NCBI RefSeq assembly: GCF_017814435.1
Contig: NZ_JAGJCB010000002.1
Coordinates: 124,001-188,000 of the forward strand
DNA length: 64,000 nt
Direction of reading: 5' to 3'
Source: Mariniflexile gromovii
GTDB taxonomy: Bacteria > Bacteroidota > Bacteroidia > Flavobacteriales > Flavobacteriaceae
Shown here: positions 62,075 to 64,000 of the stretch, piece by piece
Position numbering within the stretch: position 1 is the stretch's first letter
Layout of the letters: each line of letters starts with the position of its first letter
Position numbers and translations under genes: made by a program
The notes under the pieces: model-generated
Databases searched by the model: none
Told to the model about the DNA's origin: nothing
What the model saw: the letters and a program-made list of their open reading frames with translations, nothing else

Positions 62075-64000
62075 TTAATGTTTTTGTATAAATAATTTAG
62101 TATTTACATCATCAAATGCAATGTCTATACCATTTTCTAATTTATCAATAATTTGAAGGTCTTCAGTTAGTGTTTCTGCTTTAATATACGAAATATTTGT
62201 GTTTATAGCTGTAACTATTTGAACATCATTTTGTAATTTAACATCTATTCGGTCTGTTACCTCAAAACCTGAATCTTTTCGTAAATTTTGAATACGATTT
62301 ACAAGTTCTCTGGCAACACCTTCCATTTTTAAATCTTCAGAAATGGTTACATCTAAAGCAACGGTTAAATTACCTTCGTTTGCCACCAACCAGCCTTCAA
62401 TATCTTGTGACGTAATTTCTACATCTTCTAGGGCTAAAGTTATATTTTTTCCATTAACTTCAATATCCAAAACGCCATTTTGTTCGATTTTGTTAATATC
62501 TTCTGCCGAAAAGTTAGTAACTGCTCCAGCAATGGCTTTCATGTCCTTTCCAAAACGTGGCCCCAGGGTTTTAAAGTTCGGTTTTATTTGTTTTACCAAG
62601 ATATCTGAAGCTTCTTCTAAAAGTTCAATTTCCTTTACGTTTACTTCATGTTTTATTAAATCGGAAACCGCTAAAATCTCTTCCTTTTGCTGTTTACTAG
62701 TTACAGGAATCATTATTTTTTGAAGTGGCTGACGAACTTTAATCTTTTCTTTGGCTCGAAGCGATAATACCAAAGACGAAATGGTTTGTGCCGCTTCCAT
62801 TTTGCGCTCCAAACTCTTATCTACAACCGAAGCGTCATATTTTGGAAATTCTGCTAAATGCACACTTTCAAACATTTCTTTTTGGGTGGCTGCATTTAAA
62901 TCTAAATACAATCTATCCATAAAGAATGGTGCTATGGGCGCGCCTAACTTCGCAATAGTTACCATACATGTATAAAGTGTTTGGTATGCCGAAATTTTAT
63001 CTTGCCCATAATCGCCCTTCCAAAAACGTCTTCTACATAAACGCACATACCAGTTACTTAGGTAATCTTGTGTGAAATCTGAAATAGCGCGTGCTGCTTT
63101 TGTTGGTTCGTACTCCGCATAAAACGCATCAACTTTTTTAATTAATGTGTTTAATTCTGAAAGGATCCATCTATCAATTTCTGGGCGTTCATTTATAGCA
63201 ATTTCCGCTTCACTATAATTGAAACTATCCAAATTTGCATATAGCTGAAAGAACGAATACGTATTATAAAGTGTTCCGAAGAATTTACGTTTTACTTCTT
63301 CAACACCTTCCAAATCGAATTTTAAATTATCCCAAGGGTTGGCATTCGAAATCATGTACCAACGTGTAGCATCGGCGCCATACGTTGTCAAGGTTTCAAA
63401 AGGATCGATGGCATTCCCTAAACGCTTGGACATTTTTTGTCCGTTTTTATCCAACACCAATCCGTTAGACACCACGTTTTTATAGGCAACCGAATCGAAC
63501 ACCATGGTTGCAATAGCATGCAGTGTATAGAACCAACCACGTGTTTGGTCAACCCCTTCTGCAATAAAATCAGCTGGATAAGATGTGCCTTTATTAATTA
63601 AATCTTTGTTTTCAAACGGGTAATGCCATTGTGCATACGGCATGGAACCGGAATCGAACCAAACATCAATCAAATCACTTTCGCGTTTCATTGGCTTTCC
63701 GGAAGCCGAAACCAACACGATGTCATCCACAATGTTTTTATGCAAATCGATTTTTGCATAGTTCTCTTCAGAATTGTTCCCAACTTCAAAATCTTCAAAA
63801 ATAGCTTTTGAAAGCACACCTGCTGAAACTGCTTTTTGCATCTCCTTTTTCAACTCTTCAACAGAACCGATACAGATTTCCTCTTTACCATCTTCGGTTC
63901 TCCAAATTGGTAATGGAATGCCCCAGTAACGAGACCGCGATAAATTCCAATCGTTGGCATTTGCTAACCAGTTTCCAAAACGACCTGTACCCGTTGCTTT
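62075..64000 (-). CDS. ileS: Isoleucyl-tRNA synthetase, partial (N-terminus beyond window)
   Basis: The frame is open to the right edge, so the 642 C-terminal residues are visible; the first codon seen is Lys. The extreme right reads GRFGNWLANANDWNLSRSRY, then YWGIPLPIW (class I tail of the editing/catalytic core), then WFDSGSMPYAQWHYP and the KMSKR motif (QKMSKRLGNAIDP). The C-terminal anticodon-binding region is present and the gene is followed 4 bp later by the DksA-like gene. It charges tRNA-Ile. No internal defect is seen. Confidence 0.96.
   Translation of the reverse strand, partial: KATGTGRFGNWLANANDWNLSRSRYWGIPLPIWRTEDGKEEICIGSVEELKKEMQKAVSAGVLSKAIFEDFEVGNNSEENYAKIDLHKNIVDDIVLVSASGKPMKRESDLIDVWFDSGSMPYAQWHYPFENKDLINKGTSYPADFIAEGVDQTRGWFYTLHAIATMVFDSVAYKNVVSNGLVLDKNGQKMSKRLGNAIDPFETLTTYGADATRWYMISNANPWDNLKFDLEGVEEVKRKFFGTLYNTYSFFQLYANLDSFNYSEAEIAINERPEIDRWILSELNTLIKKVDAFYAEYEPTKAARAISDFTQDYLSNWYVRLCRRRFWKGDYGQDKISAYQTLYTCMVTIAKLGAPIAPFFMDRLYLDLNAATQKEMFESVHLAEFPKYDASVVDKSLERKMEAAQTISSLVLSLRAKEKIKVRQPLQKIMIPVTSKQQKEEILAVSDLIKHEVNVKEIELLEEASDILVKQIKPNFKTLGPRFGKDMKAIAGAVTNFSAEDINKIEQNGVLDIEVNGKNITLALEDVEITSQDIEGWLVANEGNLTVALDVTISEDLKMEGVARELVNRIQNLRKDSGFEVTDRIDVKLQNDVQIVTAINTNISYIKAETLTEDLQIIDKLENGIDIAFDDVNTKLFIQKH

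Overview
This is a low-GC chromosomal segment from a member of the Bacteroidota, almost certainly the family Flavobacteriaceae. The signs are two TonB-dependent receptors with carboxypeptidase-like N-termini, a type IX secretion C-terminal domain, a fumarate-reductase-like sdhCAB operon, the flavobacterial suf cluster with DUF59, DUF2480 and DUF3078 genes, the absence of Shine-Dalgarno-like leaders, and repeated TAnnTTTG promoter elements. It is mostly housekeeping core genome. I see no rRNA, tRNA, CRISPR array, phage or complete insertion sequence.

Layout. 1-7.3 kb: end of an aldo/keto reductase, an OmpA lipoprotein, exonuclease III, a very large outer-membrane protein and an M28 peptidase. 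7.3-10.8 kb: succinate dehydrogenase (sdhCAB, minus strand) with a good Bacteroidota promoter. 11-19 kb: a T9SS-exported metalloprotease, aminopeptidase P, aspartate kinase with a divergent ACT-like protein, a hydrolase, two tandem small Cys-rich proteins and thiL. 19.2-30.1 kb: Fe-S cluster assembly genes (sufA-like, sufB, sufC, sufD, sufS, sufE, DUF59), interrupted by a four-helix-bundle gene, a secreted M43 protease, a META-domain protein and a frameshifted DMP19 gene. 30-33.7 kb: PBP1A and HflX. 33.9-44 kb: two endonuclease/exonuclease/phosphatase paralogues, DUF5689 lipoprotein and two TonB receptors. 44.2-51.7 kb: a DUF3108-TDO-M23-pgi operon and an hmgA-(four-helix bundle)-hpd tyrosine-degradation operon. 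52-64 kb: patatin/BamA-like protein, uvrC, a protease-rimK-deacylase operon, 5-formyl-THF cyclo-ligase, an OmpA-like protein, lspA, a DksA-like protein and the C-terminal half of ileS.

The most interesting structure is a pair of small cassettes (19538-19952 and 50174-50579). Each holds one four-helix-bundle (S23/IVP-like) gene between short inverted repeats, and each sits between genes of an otherwise conserved operon. Members of this family are known from intervening sequences inside 23S rRNA, where the flanking repeats form a stem cut by RNase III. Here the same architecture lies in mRNA spacers. The other suf spacers carry related inverted repeats without a gene. A second layer is a set of intergenic hairpin repeats of several families (782, 2597, 23679, 27154, 40808). 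A third candidate is the rimB-like/rimK/aspartoacylase-like operon, which looks like a writer-plus-erasers module for poly-glutamate tails.
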